Source: Acanthornis magna (lineage: Eukaryota; Chordata; Aves; Passeriformes; Acanthizidae). Taken from it: a stretch of 64,000 nt of DNA. This document shows, one piece after another, positions 49,891 to 62,628 of the stretch. The stretch spans positions 4,713,001 to 4,777,000 of the forward strand of contig JAWUZG010000056.1 of NCBI GenBank assembly GCA_036785705.1. Direction: 5' to 3'. Position 1 is the first letter of the stretch. Each line of letters begins with the position of its first letter. The notes under the pieces were generated by a model, which saw nothing but the letters and a program-made list of their open reading frames with translations, had not been told where the DNA came from and did not search any database. The position numbers and the translations under genes are program-made.

Positions 49891-52800
49891 TCAGTAGACT
49901 GAGTCAGTCCAAGGCCATAAGAAATCCCAGCCTCAATCAAGCACCACCATGCACACACCCACCTGGCCAAGGAATCTGTCTGCCTTTGCAAAATGGATGC
50001 AAGCAGGTGAATTTGACAAACATGGTGCTCACAAGCACATTCTCCAGTCTAGACATTTCTTTGCTCTGCCCTAGGCCTAAATCAGTTAGCTACATTAACA
50101 CTATCATGGGTAAATCAGAGGTTTAAGATATAAGCATTAAGATATCAGGAATGTTTTGGCTTCAGTGAACTCCAAGACAAAAATAACAGCAAGGAACTCC
50201 AGAACAAAAAGTTGTAGCTCTATAAGAGAATGACAAAATGCAATTTTTTAATTGGAATTTAAGATCTTAACTAGGAATTTTGCTTCCAGAGACAGATAGG
50301 GAAGTTCTGAGTTACACAGCCATCAAATATTATTTTAAATTTGTTTCTTAGTCCCCCAGGCATTTTTGACCTTTGAGGAATGTGTAACTCTTCTTGATGT
50401 AGTGTCATTTTGCAAACACTTCTTGATAAAGCTTTGAGAAGCAAAGTGAAACATGATCTTTGCCACAACTGCTAGTAAGAACCTTTCAAGTGAGAATTGT
50501 GAAATTAACCATTAGGACAGTTTTATGCTGTTCTTCAGGAAACCTATGAGGAGTAGGGGACTTTATAGATACTAGACTGAGTAGATATGCCAGTTTCAGA
50601 GGAAAGGACACTGCAGCAGACTTCTCCACTCTGCACCCAGTAGAGCCAAAGGTAAACATTTTACCTAGCAGCAGTCAACTATTAGGACTAAATTGTATTG
50701 GAAAAAAAAATGACAGAAGCAAAGAGCCTCTTGCTAGTAAAGCCATGAGCCAGCCTTCTCAGATTTCACTTAGTAAACAATTTATAAGGAAGACATCATT
50801 TTAATTTAGAGCAATTCCTTTCCTAAAGAGTATAAACTACACAAAACAGCAAAATAATCCTGTTTTATCACCAGATCTGTAGTGTTTTGGCTGGTTGCAT
50901 GTCAGTAAGGTTGAAGAGATTTTTAAATGTGCATATTGAGTAATGTTGTATGGGATACATGTACCATGTAAGGATAGGATAATTACTGTCAGTTGTAGTC
51001 TCCTAAGTTTTGTCAGTGTAGCTGCTTCCAAAGTTTACAGTGCTCATATAAGAAACACAAAATGTATTCACAGTTGAAGTCTTTAACTAGTGAATTTCCT
51101 TCAAGGTTAAGTACAGATTCGTGTTTTTCTTGGTGGGCTCAGGTCAGGACTAGCAAAGAACCCTAATGAGGCAGAAGGGAAGGAAGAAAAGAAAATGTTC
51201 TTTCACCAAACCAAAATTTTGCTGACAACGCACTTAAAGGAGGTTGCACATAAGTAAAGCTGTGAGGAACTCTTTATACAACATCTGCCTACAGCAAATC
51301 CATCTCCCTGTACTATCCCCATTGTTTATATGTGAATTAAATCATCCTGTTCCCCATCACCACCATCACTCCCCCCTCAATTTTTCCATTTATTCAACTG
51401 CTTGACAACTAAGCCTCCATAATTCATCAGCTATGGAGGAGGTCGCTACCACCTTTATCTTCTCAAAAGAATGTCCCCACCATTAGAGGAAATATAAACA
51501 ACTGAAATGAAAGACTGTACATCTTGGAAAAAAAAGGCAGCAACTGCTGTCAGCTAAATGTTACTGCAACACAGCCACCTCCAGTGAAAATCAACTGCTA
51601 TAACTGATCTGGTTATGTAGGTCAACAAAGTTATTAATTCAGAGATAAAGTGCGAGTCACAGTCATGTTAAGATACACTCTTAATACACTTTTACAAAAG
51701 CCATTGCTTCATAAAAGACATATTTCTGAAAGGTCAGAATGTTCCCATCCATATTTTGAAAGGACATGCAAAGTATGCATGAATACTGTGAGTTTTTGTT
51801 CACCCTCAAGCTCCCCATACCAGACACAACCACAGCTGTAGCTGCCAGGGCTTCAACCATCAAAAAAAAAACCCACCAGATTTTTTAATATGTGAGACTT
51901 CAAGAGTATTAAAACAGGAAGCTTGCTGTCTTATACACTATCATTTAATTAAAGTGAAACATAAAATGTGCTTACAGCCTTTCCCACCTAATGAATTCCA
52001 TAGGTGATTCTATACTGTGGATAAGTGCACAAGACAGGCGACCAGAAGTTACCTCTGTCAAACAAACCAAGATCACATCTTTCCCTGTCAATCCTTGCAC
52101 ATCAGCAAGAATCATCCTGTCTAACAGGGTTTGCTTCTCTTCCCTCCCTGCCCCAAGATAGTCCCTTTATTTAAAAAAAAAAAAAGTGCAAAAACACTTC
52201 AATTGTTTAAATTGTTCTGATAGCAAGAACTATAGATATGTGAACAAGAAGATGGAATTTCTGTTTTTAAGAGTGGCAAAGCATTCTATTAAATAGTTTT
52301 AAGTATTAGTTTTCCTGAAAAAGGCTTCTACTAAGTGTCCAGCATTAACGTAACTTTGGAATTTTCTATAAGTTACAACAAAGACAACGTAAGATCTTCT
52401 TCTGCATCTGAAAACCTAGCTTTTCTTCAATAGCTTATAATACAGATACCATGACAAACCCAGGTATACACAATGAGCAGTCAGTTCTTATCTTCTTGGT
52501 CAAATCCTTGTTTCTGAAATAATTGCATTAGGATCAAACGATGTCAGATATTACAGCAAACTCTTACCTCCTGCATTATGTCCTCTTCTGGAGGAGTACT
52601 TGGGTATCAAGAATTAAAGGTCTTGTTTTATCAGCTAAACCAACCAGGCCTTGCTTATGATTTATTAAAATCACTTCAAGCCATGGAAGAGCTTACTCAA
52701 ACAACATGAAAATTCCATGAATGCACGCTCAGCTCTAATCACAGAAACACAGACACTTAAAAAAGTACAGACCCTTAACACCTGCCCATTGCAACAGAGA

Positions 52801-52945
52801 CAAGCCTACGTACCTCTGAAGATCCTGGCCTACATTTCTGAATGAACGTTACTTCCTTGTTTATCAGGCAACAAAACACCTGAAAATGGTGATTTTTTTT
52901 TTTTACTATGGGTTAAGAGAAGATCAACTTCGCAAACAAAACAAA

Positions 52946-52953
52946 TGACGTCA
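52946..52953. promoter_or_regulatory. consensus CRE/ATF site TGACGTCA in RNF111 intron 1
   Basis: Perfect 8-bp palindrome, extended to ATGACGTCAT (52945-52954), about 290 bp downstream of the inferred RNF111 exon 1 donor. Such sites bind CREB/ATF family dimers; use here is inferred. Confidence 0.5.
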
Positions 52954-53109
52954 TAACAAACCCTATTACGCACAGAAATAGAAACTCATTTCCTTAAGGG
53001 GAAAATTTGTGACAAATTTGTGACAAAACCCCACAGAGTGCTGCGGCTGCCCGCAGTGAAGACACTGCTTTGTGCGTCAACGAGGCGCTGAATAAAAAAG
53101 GAAAAATAC

Positions 53110-53790
53110 ATTCTGCGTGAAGTTCCCACCCGCCGCACAGCCCCGCCGGTCACCGCTGCCGTCAGGGCGCAGGGCGGGGGGAGCGGAGGAGCCCCCGCCC
53201 GCTCCCGGCCCCACCCGCGGGGTCCCCGCCGCCCCCCGTACCTGAGACAGCGAGGCCGCGGGGGAAGGGGCGGGTGCCGGCGGCGCCCTGCGCAGAGCCG
53301 AGGGGGAGAAGCGGCCCCGGTGGGCTCCGCAGTGACCCCGCGCCGCTGCCCGGCACGACTCGAAAGGCCACAGCGTCCTCGCTTTGCCGGTGCGGCCGCT
53401 GTCCCCGGTCCGGTCCCGGTGCGGCCGCTGCGCCGGGCGGGCCCCGCTCTGTTGTGGCGCAGCCCCCACCGCTCCCTGCCCAGCGCAGCGCGACAGTCGG
53501 CGCTGCTTTACAGCCGCCCGCAAAGCGCAGCCGCGCCGGCGCGCGCCCCGCCTCCCGCCGCGCCCCCTGTCGGGCGGTGGCACCGCCCCAGCGCGGGCTC
53601 CTGAGGGGACGGGTCGGGCTCGGGGCGGAATGGGGCCGGGGTGGGATGGGCTCACGGGCGGGCAGCACCGCCCCGGCCGCCTTCGCTTTCTGCATTGGTG
53701 TGTAAATATCTGAAGCGGGGGTCCCAGCGGAGGGACCGGGCTCTGCTCGGTGGTGCCGAGCACTAGAGCACGAGGCAACGGGCAGAAACT
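53110..53790. promoter_or_regulatory. RNF111: CpG island, RNF111 promoter
   Basis: Dense CpG and several GC boxes (ggggcgg types) over about 600 bp, TATA-less. Placed at the 5' end of RNF111 by orientation of the donor at 53241. The 94-249-codon open frames across it on both strands are composition artefacts. Confidence 0.75.
53242..53600 (-). other. RNF111: inferred RNF111 non-coding exon 1
   Basis: Minus strand reads GCTGTCTCAG|GTACGG at 53242/53241, a good donor inside a CpG island, in the right orientation and position to splice to the exon 2 acceptor at 42003. There is no in-frame continuation, as expected for a 5' UTR exon. The upstream limit is uncertain; a minus-strand CCAAT lies at 53694-53698, so initiation around 53550-53630 is plausible. 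Confidence 0.55.
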
Positions 53791-53859
53791 GATGCATAGA
53801 AAGTTGCACCTGAATTGAGGAAGCACTTCACTGTGCAGTGTCCGAGAACTGGACGCAAG

Positions 53860-53954
53860 CTTGTGCCACGTGCTCTGGGATGACCCTGCTTGAGCAGGGA
53901 GGTTGGACTAGATGACCCACTGTGGTCCCCTCCAACCTGACCCTTTCTGTGATG
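53860..53954 (+). mobile_element. short CR1 3' tail (plus orientation)
   Basis: About 95 bp: gagcagggaggttggactag followed by atgacccactgtggtcccct and ttctgtgatg, the terminal CR1 sequence. It sits just upstream of the RNF111 CpG island. Confidence 0.85.
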
Positions 53955-56900
53955 TCCCCTCTAGGACTTGTCAGAAAGCATTAATTTTCTGCCCAGCGCT
54001 ATCTCTTCCTTTCACGCCGCAGTGTGTCACGGCTGCCTGTCCCGGAGCCAGTGACAGGGGCAGCTGTGAAAAAATGCCAAGAAATCCCAACTTTCCATCC
54101 CCGCTCTTTAGAAGTAGGAATTTATTTGCCTTTACTGCACAATGCAGTCACTGACTCGGGATGAGGTGAGCCTTCCCCCTCCACATGACTGATGTCCACA
54201 CACACTGTAAGGAATCTGTTCCATACAGTGGCCGTGTGTCACACTGGCAGCATAGTAAACACAACTTTGGGAAAGCTCTCATACAGCAGCAAGCCTGAGT
54301 GTTTGCTAACTTTGCAACTGCCAAAGGCTAGGATATCTCTCTGCCAGAGATGACCTTTCATCAATGTCAGGGTACACATTCCAGTTCCAGATTGAAACAC
54401 CGGATAGACTAAGAGTTGTATATTCTCAGTGACCAACAGTTACATAAACCCAAGGCTTTGGAGCAAAAAAGTACAGTGTGGTCTACCAATAGTTGAAGAT
54501 CTTATTCAGAATGCACTGCCACCACAGAGTCATCAGTACACAGGAGTTCCTATAAGTTTCAGATGACCTTAACAACCTGCATGCATCACTACAAAAGAAA
54601 TGGTCACCGGGAAAAAATGCATGTTGACACTGTTAATTGCATGAGTTTCTGAATGGAATTTCCTCAAAGCAAAAGTGGATAAAACAACATGGAAATTAGA
54701 CTCTACTTCAATAAATGCCAACCTCAAAAGAAGACATATTTCTAGGGGTAGCAAAGGAATATCCAAATATGTCCAAAAGTGTACCAAGTGCAAGAAGTGT
54801 TACACCAGATAAATTATATGAAAAGAAAGACTTTTTCAGCTTCATGTGTGAAGTGAGAACACAGGAAGACATGAGACCTACATACAGTGAAGGTAGAATA
54901 AAGGATCACAGGTTATTTCATGTGGTTCCATGAGCAAAGCAATAATTGATTTCAGTTTGCAATAGACAAAAACACAGGTTATCCAGTATTAACTTGCTGC
55001 CTTTCTCTATATATTTCTTGTGGTGTTGGGTAGTTTTCTTTAAGTCATGTCACATCCAGCCAATTTCAGTAAACAATGACATTGAGCCACAGATAAAATA
55101 ACCAATGAAACCGGGGAGAATGTGAAGATAGCAACAGACAGTGGGAAGAAGGTCATATCATATTCGATGGAAGTCACAAGTGGCTTGACTGTGTAGGCAA
55201 TTTTAATATTTTCCATTAAGCACTAGATCCAAAGTTAAAATACTTTACTAAAAATCAGCTGGGAAAAAAACAATCAAGATAATATATGGGAAGAAGTGAA
55301 TGACCCTGATGATTAATAGAAGCAAAGCGAAAAAACATCAAATATAAAGAATGTGCACTTGAATGTTAATGACCAAAAGTTTTTTGTATTTGTCAGGTAA
55401 AAGGCAGTTGGATGAGAACTTCAATTACCAATGTAATTAAGTAAATGACCATCAACAACATAATGTAGACATGAAAAAGCAAACATGTCTGCTATTTAGT
55501 CTAAATAATTTTTGAGAGAGGTTTCAATGCTATTGTAAAAATTATTCCTGATGTAGTCTTACAACTACTTTGTGCAGCTTTTTTAAAAATATGTATCCAA
55601 GGAAGATGAACTCTAATCTTAGTGGGACACTCAAGAAAACACAGTATAGATGAGAGGAAGCTATTAAAATTTGGGTAGATTACTTTGAGAAATGAGACAG
55701 AGGAGCATTGTGAGTAAGTTGATCAGAGACTAATACCAATAAAAAACCACACCAACTAGTTACGTATTTACTTATTTACGTAATAATTGGTTTGAACACT
55801 TGTGCCAAAGGTGACAGAAAGTTCCTGGCAGAGAAAATGTATAGTCACTCTATGCTCACCAACTGAAAGACATATAAAAGATTATTTCAAAAACAAAAAC
55901 AAAAGGCTATAAAGTGGCTAAAATTTTCAGTTCACAAATTAAAAAGCAGATGTAGTCAGTCTTGATTTTCTCCCAATGCAAAGTCACAGTGGCCAAATGA
56001 TCTGTAAATATTCTAACTGTGCATGATTCTATGGACCTTTCTGAAGACCTTAAAGGCAGAATTTCTAGGATCTTTATTGGCTAAGATTTCCTAATACTTA
56101 TTTCAATATGGACTACCACCTGACAAGAATCTGGTAACTTGTGGGCCAGCTTGCCCTTAAACAAACTCTCGACAAAAATTAGTTTGTCCAATTTTTAAAG
56201 AAAAGTGATGTAGAAAACACTTCAGTGACCAGAACTGTTCAATATTAAAAAACCCCCAAACCTTCTATCTATGCTCTTTCATGTATTTATGAAAGTTATT
56301 TCTGCCATTATTCCAGTATCTTGCAGAGATGGACAGTTGTCTTGAAAATAGATTATTGATTCGTTGGAACAAACCAAGAGATTCTCCTTTTCACACATCT
56401 TAGGTACAGAAAACTAAAAGGTTAAATGGAATAATTCTAAATCACTAATGCAAATTTCAGAATGGCTTTCAGGCTATGGTGTCATCAATTCATACTGAAC
56501 TCTTCAACTTTTTCTAACTAGAGCTGCATAAAACCATTTATATGCACACACCCAGGGCCTGGCAGAACTAAAGTCAGGGAGAAGAAAAGATCTTAACCAA
56601 GATCAAAACATGCTGGCCAGCAGGAGACTGCACTTTTCTTTTTGACAAAAAGATGAAAAAAGCAAACCCCTTATCCTGAGGTAGCTTCAGCAGCTTGGCT
56701 TCCTGGCTGGCCACAGCTCTGTGCAGGGGTGCTGTAGCAGCTTGCTCACTCCCAAATGAAAGCAAGGCACAGCTTTTTCCAGATGCAAGCACCAGCTTCT
56801 GGAACACAGTGCCACAGCCTCACTGGGCACAGGGCCAAGGGGGAGCTGCACACTCTCACAAAGGGCTGGCTTTGCTCTGAGCCCTGCTAGCCAAAGCCTG

Positions 56901-59900
56901 GTAGTGCCCAGGACAGTATGGAAAGCACCCACCTCTGAAACTCCCACCCACAGATAGGAGTGTGGATCTTCTGTCACACACACACTGCTGCTGGGGGAGC
57001 TGGCACTTGCAGCCAGGGTATTCATCAGGCCATCCTTGACATTTACATCAGATGTACCTGTCTAGACTTAATATGGACCATACTTAAGCATATATTTAAA
57101 GGCTTGCACATGTTAAGTCAATTTACAGTTACTAGTAATATTAATAAACTGTGAAGCCTCTTGTGGTATTATGTTGTGAGGATGATCCAGAAAAAACAGA
57201 TAATACAGAAACATTTCTGTCTGAGACCACAAAAAAACTGTGGGATTGATACTTGGATGACAGTCACAGCTCCAATCAGCCCAGATGAAGATCTTACCAG
57301 TGAAAATGGGAGAAATAGGGAAGAGATAAAAAGGTCCTGGAAGATTTGTATTATGAAAAATTGCTACAAGGAAACAAGAAAAGAATGATCATTTGCAGAA
57401 TCAAAAATAAAACTTGATGGTTGTCTGTGCTATATATTTCATGATGGAAATTTTTGAATGCGATTGATCAAAGAGTTTTCAGAAGCTCTGGAAAATAAGA
57501 TGTACCACTCTGGTAACTTATATTTTTAAGATATATGAAAAGCTAAAATAACTTGCATTACAGTATAATACTGATATAGAAATGACGCACCTGTCACTCA
57601 TTTGATTTCATGTTGTACAGCCTGATAAGGCTTTGCAAGGTTAGAAACAGCACTTTCACAACACATGACTTCAGAAATTATGCAAACCCCTACTAAAGTC
57701 TCACAGTATCTTTCTGAGATTATCTGACTGCTTAAGTATTTAGGTTGCCATATAATTAAGAAGGTGTGGCATATATAATTACTTGGAAATAGCTAGTTTG
57801 TTAAAAGTATTTTTAATAATTCTTTTTCTTATTAAAAAACAAATATGTCACCAAGCTCTTAAGACAAAGACCACAAGATATTCCTATTTATTCTTTCAGT
57901 GCTTATACAATAATGGGGCCAAATATATTTTTGTGTTTTAATGATTAATCAGCAGCTATTTTTAGAGCAATTAGGTTTAAAACTAACAAAAGCATCCTGC
58001 ATTTAATGATCTGACTTTACACTAAGAAATTTAATATCCATTTCCTAGCATGCACATATAGTTTCAGTGGTAAAATAAAGGAAATTATTTGTGTTTGATT
58101 TACAATTGGATTTATGTTCTTTTCCTCGCTGTTCTGTAGAAGAATTATAATGAGAGCTATTTAGAGATCAGAAATTCATTTCTACAACCTTCCTCTGACT
58201 GCTCATCATGCAGTTCATCAATAATACATCAAAAAGAAAACTATACATTCAGAGTGAAAAAAGCTATTTTTTACAGCAGTTATACATATTAAATTATCAG
58301 TGATTTTTATCTCAAAGGGTATCTGTTGTCAGACATTCGCTGAAATGTCTCAAATGGTTACTCGTGCTTTGTCTACAGACCAGAGAAATAGTGCAGTTTA
58401 AAATTGTAGCAACCAGGCAATGTAACATGAGAACTGGGACAAGATTCAGTGTCTTTCAAAGTAAAAAGGATTCTTCCTGCTATTTCAGCTAATCCAGCGT
58501 CAGCCCAGCCTCACTCTTTTAAAAAGGGTTAGATTCAAAAAGGAACTGAGTCACTGCATCATATATTGCTGTAATAACTAGCTTTGATGTAGTCAGTGCC
58601 CAAAATAGAATCCAAAAATCTAGAATACTAGAAACTTGGATTTCTGAAGCAGACAAACAAAAGTTTGTACAAGTTGTTGTTAACTAAATTTAAGAGGGAC
58701 AACACAGACTGCAAAAGTCAGTTTTTAAAGAACCAATATGTTAAGCAGAGAAGTGTGTAGAGCTTTGTTGACAAAAAAGAGAAATGTGTCTCAAATGAGA
58801 CAGGATTCTGTTTAACTGTAGGGACTGTATTTGGAGGTGACCTTCCAGCACCCCAAACCCCTCCCCTTTTCCTAAAACAATATTTCTTTTTTTTTAGAAG
58901 GGGATATGGACAAATGGGTGGCTGTGTGAAGAGGAGGACAGCCTGTTGATTCTAGCTGAATGCTCTAGCCAGGCTTCCTTACAAAAAAGGCAAGAATTAC
59001 TTCTCTGTGTTTAAAAATACTGAATATCCTTTTATTTTTACAGAGCCCAAACACATTAAAACTACAGTTTTAATTAATTTAAAAATGCGGGTACCAACTG
59101 CATGAAGCCATTAAAAAGATAAGAAAGCTGGTGCTTGGTCCTCCATTGTGCTTCAGTGTGAGGCTGGGCATAGACTGGCCAACAAAGCTGGAACTGGGAT
59201 AATCTACACAGAAAAAACCCACAAAGGTATAGAGCCCAGGGAAAACATGACAAATCTAAGGACATTCACAGCTTCCAGCTGTCTCACGTACAAAGTAGAC
59301 AAAAGAGAATCTACAGGAGAACACGTCTGGACTTGTCCAAATATTAATATCTGTGCCAAGCATTTCTCCTCTTTGGAAGTCTATTATCATTTCCTAATCA
59401 AATCTTGCCATAAATTTCAGAACTTAATGGTATAAAACAACCTTTATTTTGAAAACTAGTGGATGTTTCAAGAGACTAGTAAAGGACTGAGTATTTTTCT
59501 TTAGAAAAGACCAAACAACCAGCACAACAATCAAACAGGAAATTAGAATCCAGTCAACTGGATTAAATTTACTCAGTGAATTCAAAATATTTGTAGACAA
59601 CTGGAAAATAACAAAGTGATAAATAACAATAAATATGATTTGTTCATGACAGTCTATCAAACCAACGTAGTGTTTTATGTCTGGTTCTACAGACATAAAT
59701 AAACTGAAGATCTTCGCTTCAGAAAGGCTTTTCTGTTTCATTGACATTTTCATAAGAAAGATATGGAAATTTGACCTGGACAGAAAATTCACCAATTTGT
59801 TGTAAAACTGGTTTTACTTTGAGGATCGCTATTAACAGTTTAATATCAAATTGCTCAAATACTAAATTTACATCAAACAAAATTCCTTGTACACTTCTAT

Positions 59901-61785
59901 ATTGTAATATCTTTGTGTAAAGTCTTAGAGACCATGCTTAGAAACCTGGAGCTGACACCTGGCTGGGAGGTACTGCAAAGAGGAGAAATAAGACCAGAGT
60001 TTGAAATCGTTGCAACAAGGGATGGTGATTCTACAAACAAAAATGCAAAGTTCTGCCCTTAGCAAAAAAATCAGGTGCACAGAGAAGAGTAATTGTTGTA
60101 ATAAAGTTGCAGGAAAGAAACCAGTATGCAGAGTGGATCACAAGCAGAACACATCAAGTTCCTGAGGCTGGAAAAGGCATCCACTCTACTGAGATGCATA
60201 ATCAGAATTGCCACTAAGGTGACTTTAGGAAGTTGTGAAAAGACTGGATCGGAGCTAGAGGGGTACAACAACAAAAGGTCATGTGTTTTAGAACTGCTTA
60301 AAAGAAAAGAAATAATCCATGCTTTTAATAAAATACCAAACCAAAAGAGAAAGACTGAAGAAAAAGATGGTAACAGTCTTAGTTGTGTAAAAGGGTGTTG
60401 CAAAAAGAAAGTCAACACTTGTCCATATTCACTTGGAATAAATCAGCTAAACTGCAGTTAAAGGAATTTAATCCAGCCATTCGAAAAAGGAGAGTTAAGG
60501 ACTAGACTAGACTGCCTGAGGAATGAGTGGAATCTGTGTTTAAGGCTTTAAGAACAGGTTATGCAAACATCCTTTAAGGTTGTTTTCATAATAGTTTATT
60601 GTGCCTTGAGGCAGGAGGATGACTGAGAATCCAGTAAGGTCACTTGGCTCTCTTGGTTGCTTTTTATTTGGGAAGGGGAGGTATTAAGTGTAAAGCTTTA
60701 ACATCTATGTGACATTAACCAACAAACACTGAGGTTTAGGTATGTCAAGAAATCCCTAAAAACCAGTGCAAGTGCTGTATTTGTTATCCCTCTCATCTTC
60801 TTCCCAGAAACTGGACACACTAAACTTGCCTTCACTAATACTGGAACCCACCCAGTGGGTTTTGTGTGTACTTGTACAACAGTTTACCACACTAAACCTG
60901 ACAGCCCTGATTAAAATTTTGCTGCACTGCTGAATTCAAGGTTATATGAAAATAAAATAGGCCTTTTTTATACATTCATAAAAATGTTTCTGTAGTCTAA
61001 AGTTAAGCTAGGGTTCATCTATTAACCTCAAAGTCAATCCTATTGTATTTGATGTTAATAAAAATGTCACAAAAGATAGTATAATCAAAAGTATATATTC
61101 CTATTTAAGATTGTTCTTTTTACGAAAATCTTGGTATCAACTGCAACAGCAGTATTACATAGCTAAGGCATACATGCAATTATCAGTCCAAAGTGTGCTT
61201 TAGGACTTCTGTGCATGTCTAGCTTTTAAATACATAGATTTTACTCTTTGTTAACTGATAACTACTTAAAGTATTACTTCAGGTAGTTTTGAAATGCATT
61301 TCCAAGTGCACTTTGAAAAGAAAAAAGGGAATAGTGTAACAAATCTTTTAGGATTCAGAACTTAATTTGCACAAAAGGTCGTTTAACAAAAATTTCTTAA
61401 GTAAAACAAACATTTTTTCATTTTTATCTACATGTAATTTCTGAATGAAGAGGCAGAACAAGGGGACTATTGTAACTTCAAGTAATTTCTAAGTACTTAA
61501 ATTTACAGATTCTGCCACATTTGAAGATTTAGTAGGAGCTGTAACATCTATTATTGACAAAATAATTTCAAGTGTTCCCTACATCAAATCAATGAAATGG
61601 AACTAAGAGGTAACATCTTCCATTACCTGGTACAAATACAGCCTAATAAATCATAAGAGGTACTTAGGTAACAATTTGAAACGTTAGTATTGTTCTTCGG
61701 GAATACTACCAATAAAAAACTGTTACACAAACAGATCAATTGTTCATTTTCTAACCTCTGACAAGTCAGTGGCCAGAACACGCAA
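53955..61785. other. intergenic DNA between RNF111 and SLTM
   Basis: 7.8 kb, mostly AT-rich. No exon, RNA gene or named transposon recognised. A GC-balanced island of about 340 bp lies at 56680-57020. Open frames at 59424-59795 (minus) and 60126-60461 (plus) are the longest but carry no recognised domain and no splice context. Confidence 0.5.
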
Positions 61786-62215
61786 AAATCACAGAAGTAG
61801 TTAGGTCGGAAAAGACCTCTGAGATCATTGAGATCACCCTATGGCCGGAAACCACGATGTTAACTAGACCATGGCACCAAGTGCCACATCTAGTCTTTCC
61901 TTGAACACCTTCAGAGACGGTGACTTCACCACCACCTCACGGGCAGCCCGTCCCACTGTCTAATCACCTTTTCTGTGAAGAAATTCTTCCTAATGTCAAA
62001 CCTAAACCTCCCCTGGCGCAGCTTGAGGCCACGTCCTCTCGTCCTGTCACTGTTCCCTCGGAGAAGGGACCGACCCCCACCCGGCTGCAGCCTCCTGTCA
62101 GGGAGTTGTAGAGAGTGATAAGGTCACCCCTGAGCCTCCTCCACGCTGAGGCCCCCCAGCTCCCTGCGCCGCTCCTCACAGGGCAGGCGCTGCAGACCCT
62201 TCCCCAGCTCGCTGC
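61786..62215 (-). mobile_element. CR1 LINE 3' fragment (minus orientation) next to SLTM promoter
   Basis: About 430 bp of reversed CR1 tail: low end tcacagaagtagttaggtcg then aaaagacctctgagatcatt, followed by ttccttgaacaccttcagag, gaagaaattcttcctaatgt and ccagctccctgcgccgctcc. It ends about 220 bp before the SLTM start codon and runs into the CpG island, its high-coordinate part being unusually GC-rich. Confidence 0.93.
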
Positions 62216-62436
62216 TCCTCCCAGGAGCCGGGACGCGCCCCGCGCTCCGGCGGCGCCGGGACACGCACGGTCAGCCCGCGCGCTCCCCTCACGCGCAGGG
62301 CGGGCCCCAGGCGGGGCGGGCGCTCCGTGCCAGGTGCGCCGCTCCGCGCCTGCGCAGAGCCGCGCGCCGGCCGCGCTCCATCCGGGCACCGCACTCATTG
62401 TGCGCGCGGCCGCCGCGCTCGCCCGCCCGCTCTAAA
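62216..62436 (+). promoter_or_regulatory. SLTM: SLTM core promoter and 5' UTR
   Basis: CpG-dense, TATA-less sequence directly upstream of the SLTM ATG and part of a CpG island running to about 62940. Contains an NRF1-type motif GCGCCTGCGCA at 62346-62356, about 80 bp before the ATG. The exact start of transcription cannot be read. Confidence 0.7.
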
Positions 62437-62628
62437 ATGGCCGCCGCCGCCTCCGCTCCCGCCGCCGCTGCCGCGGGGGCTCCCGCGGCTCCCGCCGCGC
62501 CCGCGGCGCCGCCCACCGAGAGCAAGAGGATCAGCGACCTGCGCGTCATCGACCTCAAGTCGGAGCTGAAGCGGCGCAACCTGGACATAACCGGCGTGAA
62601 GACGGTGCTCATTGCCCGGCTCAAGCAG
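62437..62628 (+). CDS. SLTM: SLTM coding exon 1 (residues 1-64)
   Basis: 192 nt, donor CAAGCAG|GTGAGC, phase 0. Ala/Pro-rich N-terminus and most of the SAP domain, including [19 protein letters not shown]. Confidence 0.96.

Larger units (their letters stand above)
42004..53241. other. RNF111 intron 1
   Basis: 11.2 kb between the first coding exon and the inferred non-coding exon 1. Contains a CR1 fragment (about 43205-44009), the 34-copy minisatellite (48766-49890) and a consensus CRE at 52946-52953. The remainder is AT-rich with nothing recognised. Confidence 0.6.

Noticed and set aside
48831..49991. Several 60-140-codon minus-strand open frames with repeated TAHLCSEGS / SSPVLRGL peptides
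   Set aside because: They are the same 32/34-bp repeat read in all three frames; the unit has no stop and is not a multiple of three. No start context or conserved protein.
53077..53826. Open frames of 94-249 codons in the RNF111 CpG island
   Set aside because: Composition artefact, overlapping in several frames, no recognisable domain.
59424..59795. 123-codon minus-strand frame with a hydrophobic, membrane-like segment
   Set aside because: Reading the T-rich strand of AT-rich DNA readily gives Phe/Leu/Ile/Val runs. No signal peptide, no splice context and no recognised family. An endogenous retroviral envelope remnant was considered, but no flanking gag/pol or LTR pieces were seen.
60126..60461. 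111-codon plus-strand frame in the intergenic region
   Set aside because: No recognised domain and no promoter or exon context; length is within chance for 64 kb in six frames.
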